The notes below the pieces were generated by a model. That model ran no database searches, was not told the DNA's origin, and saw only the letters and a list, made by a program, of their open reading frames with translations. This document shows, one piece after another, positions 16,820 to 24,866 of a stretch of 64,000 nt of DNA. A program made the translations under genes and the position numbers. Each line of letters starts with the position of its first letter. Position 1 is the stretch's first letter. The DNA is from Mumia sp050632745 (lineage in GTDB: Bacteria > Actinomycetota > Actinomycetes > Propionibacteriales > Nocardioidaceae), in assembly GCF_050632745.1 (NCBI RefSeq), contig NZ_JBODSD010000002.1, positions 806,001 to 870,000 on the forward strand, written 5' to 3'.

Positions 16820-17580
16820 CACACCACCGGCCTGAAGCTGCCGACCCACGAGGTCAGCTCGGTCATCAGCTGCCCCCACAGCCCTGTCACGAGGAGGACG
16901 CCGACGGCCACGAGCAGCCCGCCGCCGACCAGCGAGATCGTCCGCTGGTGCCGGCGCACCCACTGGGTGGCCCGCGCGAACCGGCTGAACGCCAGCGCCG
17001 CGAGCAGGAACGGGATGCCGAGGCCGAGGCAGTACACGAAGGTGAGGAAGGCACCGCGTCCCGCGGTCCCCTCGCCATACGCGAGGCTGAGGACGGCGCC
17101 GAGGGCCGGGCCGATGCACGGCGTCCAGCCGATCGCGAAGAGCACGCCCAGCAGCGGGGCGACCGCCAGCCCGACCGACGGCACCGCGTGGACGCGGACG
17201 TCTCGCTGGAGCCACGGGACGAACCCCATGAACCCGAGGCCGAGCAGGATGACGACGATGCCCATGACGATCGAGATCGGCCGCTCGTACTCCCGCAGCT
17301 CGTAGCCGATCGAGCCGAACAGGACGCCGTAGGAGACGAAGACGGCACTGAATCCGAGGACGAAGAGCGCGGCGCCGGCGACCAGCCGCCCACGCTGCCG
17401 GACCGACTTCTCCTCCGCGGCCACCTCCGCCGCCGTCATCCCGGAGACGTAGGAGAGGTATCCGGGCAGCAGCGGCACGACGCAGGGCGAGAAGAACGAC
17501 ACGAGCCCGGCCAGGAGCGCGACGCACGTGGCGACGAGCAACGAGCCGGACATGACCGCGTCGGTCGCCCACCCACCCAT
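16819..17580 (-). CDS. ccdA: Cytochrome c biogenesis protein CcdA (thiol-disulfide electron carrier)
   Basis: 253 residues and six predicted membrane helices. The two redox Cys positions are visible in FFSPCVVPLLPGYLSYVSG and GWTPCIGPALGAVLS. CcdA passes reducing equivalents from cytoplasmic thioredoxin to the extracytoplasmic TlpA/ResA-type thioredoxin that reduces apocytochrome c. Junctions with both neighbours are TGATG. A start at the inner Met (MSGSLLVATCVALLAG) is also possible and would trim nine residues. Confidence 0.92.
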   Translation of the reverse strand: MGGWATDAVMSGSLLVATCVALLAGLVSFFSPCVVPLLPGYLSYVSGMTAAEVAAEEKSVRQRGRLVAGAALFVLGFSAVFVSYGVLFGSIGYELREYERPISIVMGIVVILLGLGFMGFVPWLQRDVRVHAVPSVGLAVAPLLGVLFAIGWTPCIGPALGAVLSLAYGEGTAGRGAFLTFVYCLGLGIPFLLAALAFSRFARATQWVRRHQRTISLVGGGLLVAVGVLLVTGLWGQLMTELTSWVGSFRPVV

Positions 17581-18161
17581 CAGGCGGCCCCCGCGTCCTC
17601 GATCAGCCCGCGCAGCGTCGACTCCGAGATCGAGCCGAGCACGCGTGCGGCGACGGTCCCGTCGGGCGCGATCACCCAGGTCGTGGGGACCGCCATCGAC
17701 GGGAGGCTGTCACGGAACCCGAGCACGGCCTGACCGGTCCGGTCGTAGATCGACGGGTAGGTGATGCCGAAGTTCTCGTCGTAGGCCAGCGCGGCCTCGC
17801 GCGAGTCGCGGATGTTGATGCCGAGGAACTGCACGTCGTCGCCGGTCTCGGCGTCGAGCGCCGCGAACGCCGGCGCCTCGACGCGGCAGTCGGCGCACCA
17901 CGATCCCCAGACGTTGACGACCACGGTCTTGCCGGCGAAGTCCGCCAGCGCGACCTGCTCGCCCTCGAGGGTCTCCCCCGACAGCTCCGGGGCCGGCTCC
18001 CGCTCGGACGCCGCCGGGACGGTAATGCTGCCGTCACCGGCGACGAATCCCCCCGTGGTCTCGTCCGCCTGGGTCGCCGACGAGCAGCCGGCGAGCAGGG
18101 CCACCGCGGCGACGGAGGCGAGCAGACGGCCGGCGAGCTGACGGGGGGTTCGGGAGGTCAT
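17580..18161 (-). CDS. Thioredoxin-like lipoprotein, TlpA/ResA type
   Basis: 193 residues. The lipoprotein signal is LLASVAAVALLAGCSSA with lipobox LLAGC. The redox domain contains WGSWCADCRVEAPAF (CxxC) and a later cis-Pro segment SMAVPTTWVIAPDG. It is expected to act outside the membrane, reducing the haem-binding Cys pair of apocytochrome c with electrons from CcdA. It starts at the ATG at 18161 overlapping the upstream stop (ATGA); the frame extends upstream only into antisense of the phosphatase gene. Confidence 0.9.
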   Translation of the reverse strand: MTSRTPRQLAGRLLASVAAVALLAGCSSATQADETTGGFVAGDGSITVPAASEREPAPELSGETLEGEQVALADFAGKTVVVNVWGSWCADCRVEAPAFAALDAETGDDVQFLGINIRDSREAALAYDENFGITYPSIYDRTGQAVLGFRDSLPSMAVPTTWVIAPDGTVAARVLGSISESTLRGLIEDAGAA

Positions 18162-18814
18162 GCGCCGCCGACGAACTTCTTGCGGAGCTTGGCGGGGATC
18201 AGGTCGCCGGCGGGCTCGTTGTACGCGACCGCCACGGGGACGTCGCCCTCGTACGTGACCGAGGTGACGCTGGCGAGGGAGCACTGGCGCTTGCGCGGGT
18301 CGTGGAGGTAGCGGCGTCGCTCGACGGTCAGCCGCGCGACCCAGATCGGCAGCTGGTGCGAGACGATCACGGCCTCGTGGCCGCGCGCGGCGTCGCGGGC
18401 ATCGGCCATCGCGGCGAGCATGCGGGCCGCGATCTGCTTGTACGGCTCACCCCACGACGGCGTGGTGGGGTTGCGCAGCATCCACCACACGCTCGGGTGA
18501 CGCAGGGAGCCGTCGCCCACGCCGAAGGTCCTGCCCTCGAACTGGTTGCCGGCCTCGATCACGCGGGGGTCGGTGGTGACCTCGAGCCCGAGCGTCTTGG
18601 CGATCGGCTCCATCGTCTCCTGCGCGCGTTCCAGCGGGGAGGCGACGAGGTGCGTGACGTCGGTGCCCTCGAAGTACTCCGCACCGCGCTCGGCCATCTG
18701 GCGACCCAGGTCGGAGAGGTGGTAGTCGGGGAGACGTCCGTAGAGGACGCCGGCGGGGTTGTGCACCTCGCCGTGCCGCATCAGGTGGACGGTGGTGCGG
18801 TCCTGGGTGGTCAT
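18158..18814 (-). CDS. Histidine phosphatase superfamily protein (phosphoglycerate-mutase-like)
   Basis: 218 residues. The catalytic RHG is in VHLMRHGEVHN, the second Arg in SPLERAQETMEPIA, the conserved Glu around RVIEAGNQFEG and the second His in EAVIVSHQLPIWV. It lacks the specific features of glycolytic GpmA and is probably a small-molecule phosphatase. A counterpart (Rv0525) sits between hemL and the tlpA-like gene in M. tuberculosis, so the place is conserved, but its role in haem or cytochrome synthesis is not established. Confidence 0.85.
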   Translation of the reverse strand: MTTQDRTTVHLMRHGEVHNPAGVLYGRLPDYHLSDLGRQMAERGAEYFEGTDVTHLVASPLERAQETMEPIAKTLGLEVTTDPRVIEAGNQFEGRTFGVGDGSLRHPSVWWMLRNPTTPSWGEPYKQIAARMLAAMADARDAARGHEAVIVSHQLPIWVARLTVERRRYLHDPRKRQCSLASVTSVTYEGDVPVAVAYNEPAGDLIPAKLRKKFVGGA

Positions 18815-18855
18815 GGGGTCATTCTCGCCGGTCGTTCGGGGATCTGGTCGGGTGG

Positions 18856-20169
18856 TCAGGCCTTCAGCGCCTCCGCCGCGGCCGCAGCCGCCGGCCGGAG
18901 TGCCCGCTCGACGGCGTCGAGCGCGTCGTCGTCGAGCGCGTCGGAGACGAACCACGCCTCGAACGCGCTCGGCGGGAGGTAGACGCCGTGGTCGAGCATC
19001 GCGTGGAAGAACGCCTTGTACGCCGGCTGGCTCTGCGCCTGCGCGTCGGCGAAGTCGACGACCGGCTCCGAGCGGCCCAGGAACACGCTGAACAGGTTGC
19101 CGGCGGCCTGGACGACGTGGGGGACCCCCGCCGCGTCGAGCGCCTTCGTGGCGAGTCCCTGGACGCTGGTCGAGACGGCGTCGAGGTGGGCGTAGACCTC
19201 GTCGGTCGCGAGCCGGAGGGTGGTCAGGCCGGCGGTGGTCGCGACAGGGTTCCCCGACAGGGTCCCGGCCTGGTAGACCGGGCCCTCGGGCGCCAGCTGG
19301 CGCATGATCTCCTCGCGCCCGCCGAAGGCAGCCGCCGGGAAGCCGCCGCCCATCACCTTGCCGAACGTCATGAGGTCGGGCGCCCAGCCCTCCTGCGCGC
19401 CGTCGAGGCCCCAGTGGCCGCTGCGGCTGACGCGGAAGCCGGTCATGACCTCGTCGGAGACGAACAGCGCCCCGTGCTCGCGGCAGGTCTCGGCCAGGAA
19501 CGCGTTGAAGCCCGGCAGCGGCGGGACGGCACCCATGTTGCCCGGCGCGGCCTCGGTGATGACGCAGGCGATCTGGGCGCCGTGCTCGGCGAACGCCGCC
19601 GCCACGGCGTCGCGGTCGTTGTAGGGGAGGACGAGCGTCTGGGAGGTCGACGCCGACGGGATGCCGGGTGTGCCCGGCAGGCCGAACGTCACCACGCCCG
19701 ACCCCGCCTCGACCAGGAGGGCGTCGACGTGACCGTGGTAGCAGCCGGCGAACTTCACCACGAGGTCGCGGCCGGTCCACCCCCGGGCGAGCCGGATCGC
19801 CGACATCGTCGCTTCGGTGCCCGACGAGACCATGCGGACCAGGTCGACCGGGGTGCGCGCGACGATCTCCTCGGCGAGGGCGACCTCCGGCTCGCTCGGC
19901 GTCCCGAAGGAGGTGCCGCGGCTCGCCGCCTCACGGACGGCCTCGATCACCTCCGGACGGGCGTGCCCGAGCAGCATCGGACCCCACGACGCGACCAGGT
20001 CGACGTACGTGTTGCCGTCGACGTCGGTGAGCGTCGCGCCGCGGCCCTCACGCATGAACCGCGGGGTGCCGCCCACGGCGCGGAAGGCGCGGACCGGGGA
20101 GTTCACGCCACCCGGCGAGACGGCACGAGCGCGGTCGAAGAGCTGCTGGGAGATCTCGGATCCAGGCAC
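18856..20169 (-). CDS. hemL: Glutamate-1-semialdehyde 2,1-aminomutase
   Basis: 437 residues. It converts glutamate-1-semialdehyde to 5-aminolevulinate, the second committed step of the C5 tetrapyrrole pathway; the first enzyme, HemA, is in this window. PLP Lys lies in MTFGKVMGGGFPAAAFGG; GGVNSPVRAF and VDLVRMVSSGTEATM are family blocks; the Asp of SDEVMTGFR binds the PLP pyridine. The start chosen is GTG at 20169 (VPGSEISQQLFDRA), which gives the usual HemL N-terminus; the Shine-Dalgarno is weak. First gene of an operon running to ccsB. Confidence 0.94.
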   Translation of the reverse strand: MPGSEISQQLFDRARAVSPGGVNSPVRAFRAVGGTPRFMREGRGATLTDVDGNTYVDLVASWGPMLLGHARPEVIEAVREAASRGTSFGTPSEPEVALAEEIVARTPVDLVRMVSSGTEATMSAIRLARGWTGRDLVVKFAGCYHGHVDALLVEAGSGVVTFGLPGTPGIPSASTSQTLVLPYNDRDAVAAAFAEHGAQIACVITEAAPGNMGAVPPLPGFNAFLAETCREHGALFVSDEVMTGFRVSRSGHWGLDGAQEGWAPDLMTFGKVMGGGFPAAAFGGREEIMRQLAPEGPVYQAGTLSGNPVATTAGLTTLRLATDEVYAHLDAVSTSVQGLATKALDAAGVPHVVQAAGNLFSVFLGRSEPVVDFADAQAQSQPAYKAFFHAMLDHGVYLPPSAFEAWFVSDALDDDALDAVERALRPAAAAAAEALKA

Positions 20170-20273
20170 CCCGCCATTGTCCCTGACGACCCAAGTCGCC
20201 CCGAGATCGGGACGAAGGGGGCGACGGTACGACGTATGTACGGACGTATGAAGAGTCGGTGAACTTCGCCCGA

Positions 20274-20300
20274 GGAAACCCGCTGAGCCGGCATCGCGTC
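20274..20300 (+). promoter_or_regulatory. Candidate ECF-sigma-type promoter of the lytic transglycosylase gene
   Basis: GGAAAC at 20274-20279 is followed after 17 bases by CGTC at 20297-20300. This resembles the GGAAC-N16/17-CGTT pattern of SigE/SigR-like ECF sigma factors used for envelope stress. It lies 130 bases before the gene start. A chance match in GC-rich DNA is quite possible. Confidence 0.3.
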
Positions 20301-20344
20301 TAGGGTGGAGCCTAAGGAAGTCCTGAGACGGTGGCCACAACACG

Positions 20345-20370
20345 CCACCCTCACCTAGGGTGAGCGGTGG
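20345..20370 (+). promoter_or_regulatory. Strong leader stem-loop upstream of the lytic transglycosylase gene
   Basis: CTCACC and GGTGAG pair around a 3-base loop, and the outer arms CCACC and GGTGG extend the stem to 11 bp with one bulged C. It lies 59 bases before the ATG, in the 5' leader. It could be an RNA regulatory element, mRNA stabiliser or attenuator; it has no T-run. It does not match the ydaO c-di-AMP riboswitch core as I know it. Confidence 0.4.
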
Positions 20371-20429
20371 ACGCGCGGTGTCACAGCACGTCCACGAGAG
20401 TTCGGGCTCGCGAAGGAGTGATCGACGGC

Positions 20430-21860
20430 ATGGGGGCACGCGGAAGCCGCAGACCGGGCGGCAGGCGCACCAGCTGGTGGCAGACCACGGCTGCGCTCCT
20501 CCCCTGCGCGATGATCGCGGGAGCCTGGGGTGCCGCGGTCGCGCTGCCCAAGCAGCCGGGCACGGTCGACAGCGCCGCCTACTCCGCCTACACCGAGCAG
20601 TCTCCCGAGGTGCCGGTCTCCGGCCCCGACCTCCAGGTCACACCGCTCCAGGACCCGGTGCAGCAGCAGTCGACCAGCAACCTCGCCCCGGCCGGGCTCA
20701 CCGCGGCGCCGTCCGACATCCCCGCGCCGGCGCTCGCCGCCTACCAGCGGGCTGCCAACGTGATGGCCGCGACCAAGCCGGAGTGCAAGCTGTCGTGGGA
20801 GCTCCTCGCCGCGATCGGGCGGGTCGAGTCCAACCACGGCCAGTTCGGCGGCGCCACCGTCACCAGCACCGGCGCGACGACCCGCGCCATCATCGGCATC
20901 CCCCTCGACGGCACCAACAACACCGCGAGCATCCCCGACACCGACAAGGGCGCCTGGGACGGCGACGCGAAGTGGGACCGCGCGGTCGGGCCCATGCAGT
21001 TCATCCCGTCCACCTGGGCCTCGGTCGGGGTCGACGCGGACGGCGACGGCAAGGCCGACCCCAACAACATCAACGACGCCGCGCTCGGCGCGGCCGTCTA
21101 CCTCTGCGTCGGCGGCCACGACCTGAGCACCGACGCGGGTGCACGCGCGGCTCTCATGTCCTACAACCGCTCGACGGCCTACGCCGACCAAGTCCTCGCG
21201 ATCGCCCGCGCGTACGCGTCGACCAACCCGCTCTCGCTGCTCCCGAACTTCCCGTTCCCGACCAGCCCGGTCGCTCCCCTCGGCCCGGTCACGCCGCAGC
21301 CGCCGACCGCGACCTTCCCCGGTGGCCCGGGCGCCGGCGGGTCGCAGCCGACTCCGATGTACGTGCTGATCGGCGTCGACAAGCCGGCGACGCCGAAGCC
21401 CCCGTCGCCGGGAGGCGTGCTGACGCCGCCGTCGAAGCCGACGCCGGGCAAGCCCACCAAGCCGACGGACCCGACCGATCCCACGGATCCGACGGACCCC
21501 ACGGATCCGACCGACCCGACGGACCCCACGGATCCGACAGATCCCACGGACCCGACGACGCCGACCGACCCGACGACGCCGACCGACCCGACGACGCCGA
21601 CCGACCCGACCACACCGACCGAGCCCTCGACGCCGACCGACCCGCCGGCCACCACGCCGCCGAGCGAGACGGCACCGTCGGAGACCGCCCCGAGCGAGCC
21701 CGCCGCACAGGAGCCGACCGCCCAGGAGAAGGCACAGGCGTTCTGCGCCGGGCTGGACGTCAGCGACGAGGTCCGCGCGACGTGCGTCGACGCCTACGTC
21801 GCGGCGTACCCGAACGGCGAGGCGGCGGCACAGGACGCCGCCCGCGCCGCTGCGGCCTGA
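20430..21860 (+). CDS. Secreted lytic transglycosylase with Thr-Asp-Pro repeat linker
   Basis: 476 residues. A basic N-terminus and one hydrophobic helix (TAALLPCAMIAGAWGAAVAL) form a signal or anchor. The lytic domain is of MltB/SLT_2 type: ELLAAIGRVESNHGQFGG (catalytic Glu in RVESNHG), AVGPMQFIPSTWASVG, and SYNRSTAYADQVLAIA. It cleaves the glycan strand of peptidoglycan. The second half is low-complexity Pro/Thr/Asp repeats, probably a wall-spanning linker, followed by a short Cys-containing C-terminal segment (QAFCAGLDVSDEVRATCVDAY). ATG at 20430 has AAGGAG about 11 bases upstream. Confidence 0.87.
   Translation: MGARGSRRPGGRRTSWWQTTAALLPCAMIAGAWGAAVALPKQPGTVDSAAYSAYTEQSPEVPVSGPDLQVTPLQDPVQQQSTSNLAPAGLTAAPSDIPAPALAAYQRAANVMAATKPECKLSWELLAAIGRVESNHGQFGGATVTSTGATTRAIIGIPLDGTNNTASIPDTDKGAWDGDAKWDRAVGPMQFIPSTWASVGVDADGDGKADPNNINDAALGAAVYLCVGGHDLSTDAGARAALMSYNRSTAYADQVLAIARAYASTNPLSLLPNFPFPTSPVAPLGPVTPQPPTATFPGGPGAGGSQPTPMYVLIGVDKPATPKPPSPGGVLTPPSKPTPGKPTKPTDPTDPTDPTDPTDPTDPTDPTDPTDPTDPTTPTDPTTPTDPTTPTDPTTPTEPSTPTDPPATTPPSETAPSETAPSEPAAQEPTAQEKAQAFCAGLDVSDEVRATCVDAYVAAYPNGEAAAQDAARAAAA
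21462..21625. repeat. 9-bp-based repeats encoding (Pro-Thr-Asp)n
   Basis: Units of CCGACGGAC and variants (also CCGACCGAT, CCCACGGAT, ACGCCGACC) encode a run of PTD, then TPTDPT repeats in the transglycosylase linker. Synonymous variation shows the array is old enough to have drifted at third positions in its first half. The TPTDPT units at about 21552-21615 are almost identical and could be a recent expansion. Confidence 0.8.
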
Positions 21861-21879
21861 GCGACGACGCCGAGCGACG

Positions 21880-22110
21880 TCAGACGCGCTCCGGCTCCAC
21901 GCGCCGTCGGCGCACCACGATCACGAACCCGATCGTGAACAGCACGAGGGCGATGGCCGCGCCGGCGAGCTGGATCGCGGTCTCGGGGGGCCATGTGCCC
22001 GTGCCCTCCTCGTCGACCCGGTAGCCCGTCGTCAGCATGCTCACGGCGGCCGCACCGCCGAGACCGACTCCTAGACCGAAGAGCAACCAACCGATCTCAC
22101 GCACCGTCAC
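21880..22110 (-). CDS. Small two-helix membrane protein, hypothetical
   Basis: 76 residues, GTG start. Two transmembrane helices (IGWLLFGLGVGLGGAAAVSML and IQLAGAAIALVLFTIGFVIVV) flank a short Gly/Thr-rich loop, and the protein ends in a basic tail RRRRVEPERV. No family recognised. It lies 29 bases after hemB on the same strand, so it is probably the last gene of the rex-hem operon, and it converges on the transglycosylase gene. Confidence 0.65.
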   Translation of the reverse strand: MTVREIGWLLFGLGVGLGGAAAVSMLTTGYRVDEEGTGTWPPETAIQLAGAAIALVLFTIGFVIVVRRRRVEPERV

Positions 22111-22139
22111 GGCGCGAGCCTAGCGGCTGCGGAACCTGC

Positions 22140-23132
22140 TCAGCGCGCGAGGCGCGCGGCGTACTCGCTGGCCCAGTACGTCAGGACGATGTCGGCCCCC
22201 GCGCGACGGATGGAGAGCAGGGTCTCGGCGATCGCGGCGTCGCGGTCGATCCAGCCCTTCGCCGCGGCGGCCTCGACCATCGCGTACTCGCCGGAGATGT
22301 TGTACGCCGCTACCGGCACGTCCACCGCAGCGCGGACCGACGCGACCACGTCGAGGAAGCCCATCGCGGGCTTGACCATGACCATGTCCGCGCCCTCGGC
22401 GACGTCCAGCGCGACCTCGCGCAACGCCTCGCGGCCGTTCGCAGGGTCCTGCTGGTACGTCCGCCGGTCGCCCTGCAGCGTGGAGGCGACGGCCTCGCGG
22501 AACGGGCCGTAGAAGGCGGACGCGTACTTCGCGGCGTAGGCGAGCACGCCGGTGTCGGTGAACCCCTCGGCGTCCAGCGCACGCCGGATCACGCCGACCT
22601 GGCCGTCCATCATCCCGCTCGGGCCGAGGAGGTGCGCGCCGGCTCGCGCCTGGGCCAGCCCCATCTCGGCGTAGATCTCGAGGGTCGCGTCGTTGTCGAC
22701 CCGGCCGTCGGCGTTGAGGACGCCACAGTGACCGTGGTCGGTGAACTCGTCGAGGCAGAGGTCCGACATCACCACGATCGCGTCGCCGACCTCGGCACGG
22801 GCATCGCGGATCGCGACGTTGAGGATCCCGTCCTCGGCCAGCGCGCCCGAGCCGGTGGCGTCCTTGCGCTCGGGGACACCGAACAGCATGACGCCGCCGA
22901 GCCCGAGCTCCGCGGCCTCCGCGACCGCCTTGCGCGCCGAGTCGCGCGTGTGCTGGACGACGCCCGGCATGCTCGAGATCTCCCGGGGCTCCGAGAGACC
23001 CTCGGCGACGAACATCGGCAGCACCAGCTGGCGCGGCTCGACCGACGTCTCCGACACCATCCGGCGCATCGCCGGGGTGGTCCGGAGACGTCGCGGCCTG
23101 ACGTCGGGGAACGAACCGTCGCTGCGGGTCAT
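22140..23132 (-). CDS. hemB: Delta-aminolevulinic acid dehydratase (porphobilinogen synthase)
   Basis: 330 residues. It condenses two 5-aminolevulinate molecules to porphobilinogen. Schiff-base Lys are in MVMVKPAMGFLDVV and in the earlier segment FGVPERKDATGSG. The metal site reads LCLDEFTDHGHCG: the second position is Asp where strictly zinc-dependent enzymes have Cys, so it is probably of the Mg-type or mixed class. AGGAG lies 6 bases before the ATG at 23132. It follows hemD/cobA with a 2-base gap. Confidence 0.94.
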   Translation of the reverse strand: MTRSDGSFPDVRPRRLRTTPAMRRMVSETSVEPRQLVLPMFVAEGLSEPREISSMPGVVQHTRDSARKAVAEAAELGLGGVMLFGVPERKDATGSGALAEDGILNVAIRDARAEVGDAIVVMSDLCLDEFTDHGHCGVLNADGRVDNDATLEIYAEMGLAQARAGAHLLGPSGMMDGQVGVIRRALDAEGFTDTGVLAYAAKYASAFYGPFREAVASTLQGDRRTYQQDPANGREALREVALDVAEGADMVMVKPAMGFLDVVASVRAAVDVPVAAYNISGEYAMVEAAAAKGWIDRDAAIAETLLSIRRAGADIVLTYWASEYAARLAR

Positions 23133-23134
23133 CG

Positions 23135-24823
23135 TCAGCTCCTGCGGCGCGAGCCCTTGGTGCGCTGCGACGGCTTCGTGACCGGGTCGCCGGCGTCCAC
23201 CATCGCCTGACGGCGCTTCGCGCCGAAGTCGGCGAGCGCGTCCGCGAGGACCTCGGCCGACGGGGTCGGCGCGACCACGTCGACGCGCAGGCCGTGCTCC
23301 TCCGCGGTCTGCGCGGTGGCGGGGCCGATGCACGCGATGATCGTCGTCGCGTGCGGCTTGCCGGCGATGCCCACCAGGTTGCGGACCGTCGAGCTCGACG
23401 TGAAGACGACGGCGTCGAACTTGCCGGTCTTGATCGCCTCGCGGGTCGGCGCCGGCGGCGGCGCCGCGCGCACGGTGCGGTAGGCGGTCACGTCGTCGAC
23501 CTCCCAGCCGAGGTCGATCAGCCCGGCGACCAGCTGCTCGGTCGCGATGTCGGCGCGCGGGAGGAAGACGCGGTTGATCGGGTCGAGCAGCTCGTCGAAC
23601 GGCGGCCAGTCCTCCAGCAGGCCGCGGGCGGACTGCTCGCCGCTCGGGACGAGGTCGGGGCGGATGCCCCAGGCGGCGATCGCCTCAGCGGTCTTCTCGC
23701 CGACCGCGGCGACCTTCAGGCCGGAGAACGCGCGGGCGTCGAGGCCGTACTCGTCGAACTTCTCGCGCACGGCCTTCACCGCGTTCACGCTGGTGAACGC
23801 CACCCACTCGTAGCGGCCCTCGACGAGGCCACGGACGGCCTTGTCCATCTGCTGCGGGTTGCGGGGCGGCTCGACGGAGATCGTGGGGACCTCCTCGGAC
23901 ACGGCGCCGTAGCCGCGGAGCCGGTTCGCGAGGGTGGCGGCCTGCTCCTTGGTGCGGGGCACCAGCACGCGCCAGCCGAACAGCGGCTTGGTCTCGAACC
24001 ACGACAGCGTCTCGCGGAGGTCGACGACGTCGCCGACGACCGTCACCGCGGGCGGGGCCATCTTGGCGGCCTTGGCGTCGGCGGCGATCTTCTCCAGCGT
24101 GGAGACGATCGTGGACTGCTCGGTCGTCGTGCCGACGCGGGTCATCGCGACCGGCGTCTCCGGGGACCGGCCGGCCTCGATGAGGCCGTTGGCGACGTCC
24201 TTGATGGTGTTGACCGCGCTCAGCAGCACGACCGTCTGGTCACCGGCGTACGGCGCCCAGTCGATCTTGGTCTCGCCCATCCGGATCACCGAGACCTCGC
24301 GGTGCGTCCGGTTCGTCAGCGGCACGCCGGCGTACGCCGGGACGGCCGACGCCGACGAGACGCCGGGGACGATCTCGAAGGAGATGTTGGCCTTGTCGCA
24401 CGCCTGGGCCTCCTCGGGCCCGGTCGCGAAGGTGAAGGGGTCGCCGACCAGGAGGCGGACGACGTTCTTGCCGCCCTTGGCGTGCTTGACGACCAGCCGG
24501 CCGCGGGCCGACGGGGTCAGGACACCGCCGTCCTCGCCGTGGCCGCCGTCGACCACCTCGGCGCCCTCGGGCGCGAGCGCGGCCTGGTCGGCCGACTCGG
24601 TGATGACGACGTCGGCGGCGTCCAGCAGCTCCTTGGCGCGGAGCGTGAGCAGGCTGGCATCACCCGGACCGGCGCCGACGAAGCTCACGTGCCCGACTGG
24701 GCGCTTGGCGGCGCTCGGCACGGTCTCGTCGGAGGCCGCGTCGGCGACCGCGGCGGGGGCGGCCTTCTCCGGCTCGGTCGCCTTGGTCTTGCGGGTGGCG
24801 GTGGTGGTGCTCACGGTTCTCAT
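23135..24823 (-). CDS. hemD: Bifunctional uroporphyrinogen-III C-methyltransferase / uroporphyrinogen-III synthase
   Basis: 562 residues, a fusion of two tetrapyrrole enzymes. Residues 1-40 are an Ala/Lys/Glu-rich extension. Residues about 44-280 are a SUMT/CobA-type methyltransferase (SFVGAGPGDASLLTLRA, later VRLLVGDPFTFATGPEEA). Residues about 285-545 are the HemD synthase that closes hydroxymethylbilane to uroporphyrinogen III. The fusion feeds both haem (HemD) and sirohaem/cobalamin (CobA) routes. ATG at 24823, or GTG at 24814, which is better spaced from an upstream GAGGA. Confidence 0.9.
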   Translation of the reverse strand: MRTVSTTTATRKTKATEPEKAAPAAVADAASDETVPSAAKRPVGHVSFVGAGPGDASLLTLRAKELLDAADVVITESADQAALAPEGAEVVDGGHGEDGGVLTPSARGRLVVKHAKGGKNVVRLLVGDPFTFATGPEEAQACDKANISFEIVPGVSSASAVPAYAGVPLTNRTHREVSVIRMGETKIDWAPYAGDQTVVLLSAVNTIKDVANGLIEAGRSPETPVAMTRVGTTTEQSTIVSTLEKIAADAKAAKMAPPAVTVVGDVVDLRETLSWFETKPLFGWRVLVPRTKEQAATLANRLRGYGAVSEEVPTISVEPPRNPQQMDKAVRGLVEGRYEWVAFTSVNAVKAVREKFDEYGLDARAFSGLKVAAVGEKTAEAIAAWGIRPDLVPSGEQSARGLLEDWPPFDELLDPINRVFLPRADIATEQLVAGLIDLGWEVDDVTAYRTVRAAPPPAPTREAIKTGKFDAVVFTSSSTVRNLVGIAGKPHATTIIACIGPATAQTAEEHGLRVDVVAPTPSAEVLADALADFGAKRRQAMVDAGDPVTKPSQRTKGSRRRS

Positions 24824-24866
24824 TCCTCGTCTGCCTCTGGGTTGACTGGCCCACGGGGGTCGGTGG

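Noticed and set aside
20290..20429. Possible ydaO c-di-AMP riboswitch before the lytic transglycosylase
   Set aside because: Such genes often carry it and disA is present, but the conserved core (a GGGGAACC-type segment, then GGGGU(G/U)AA, then a CCCGACAGCUAA-type segment) is absent. Only an unrelated stem-loop is seen.
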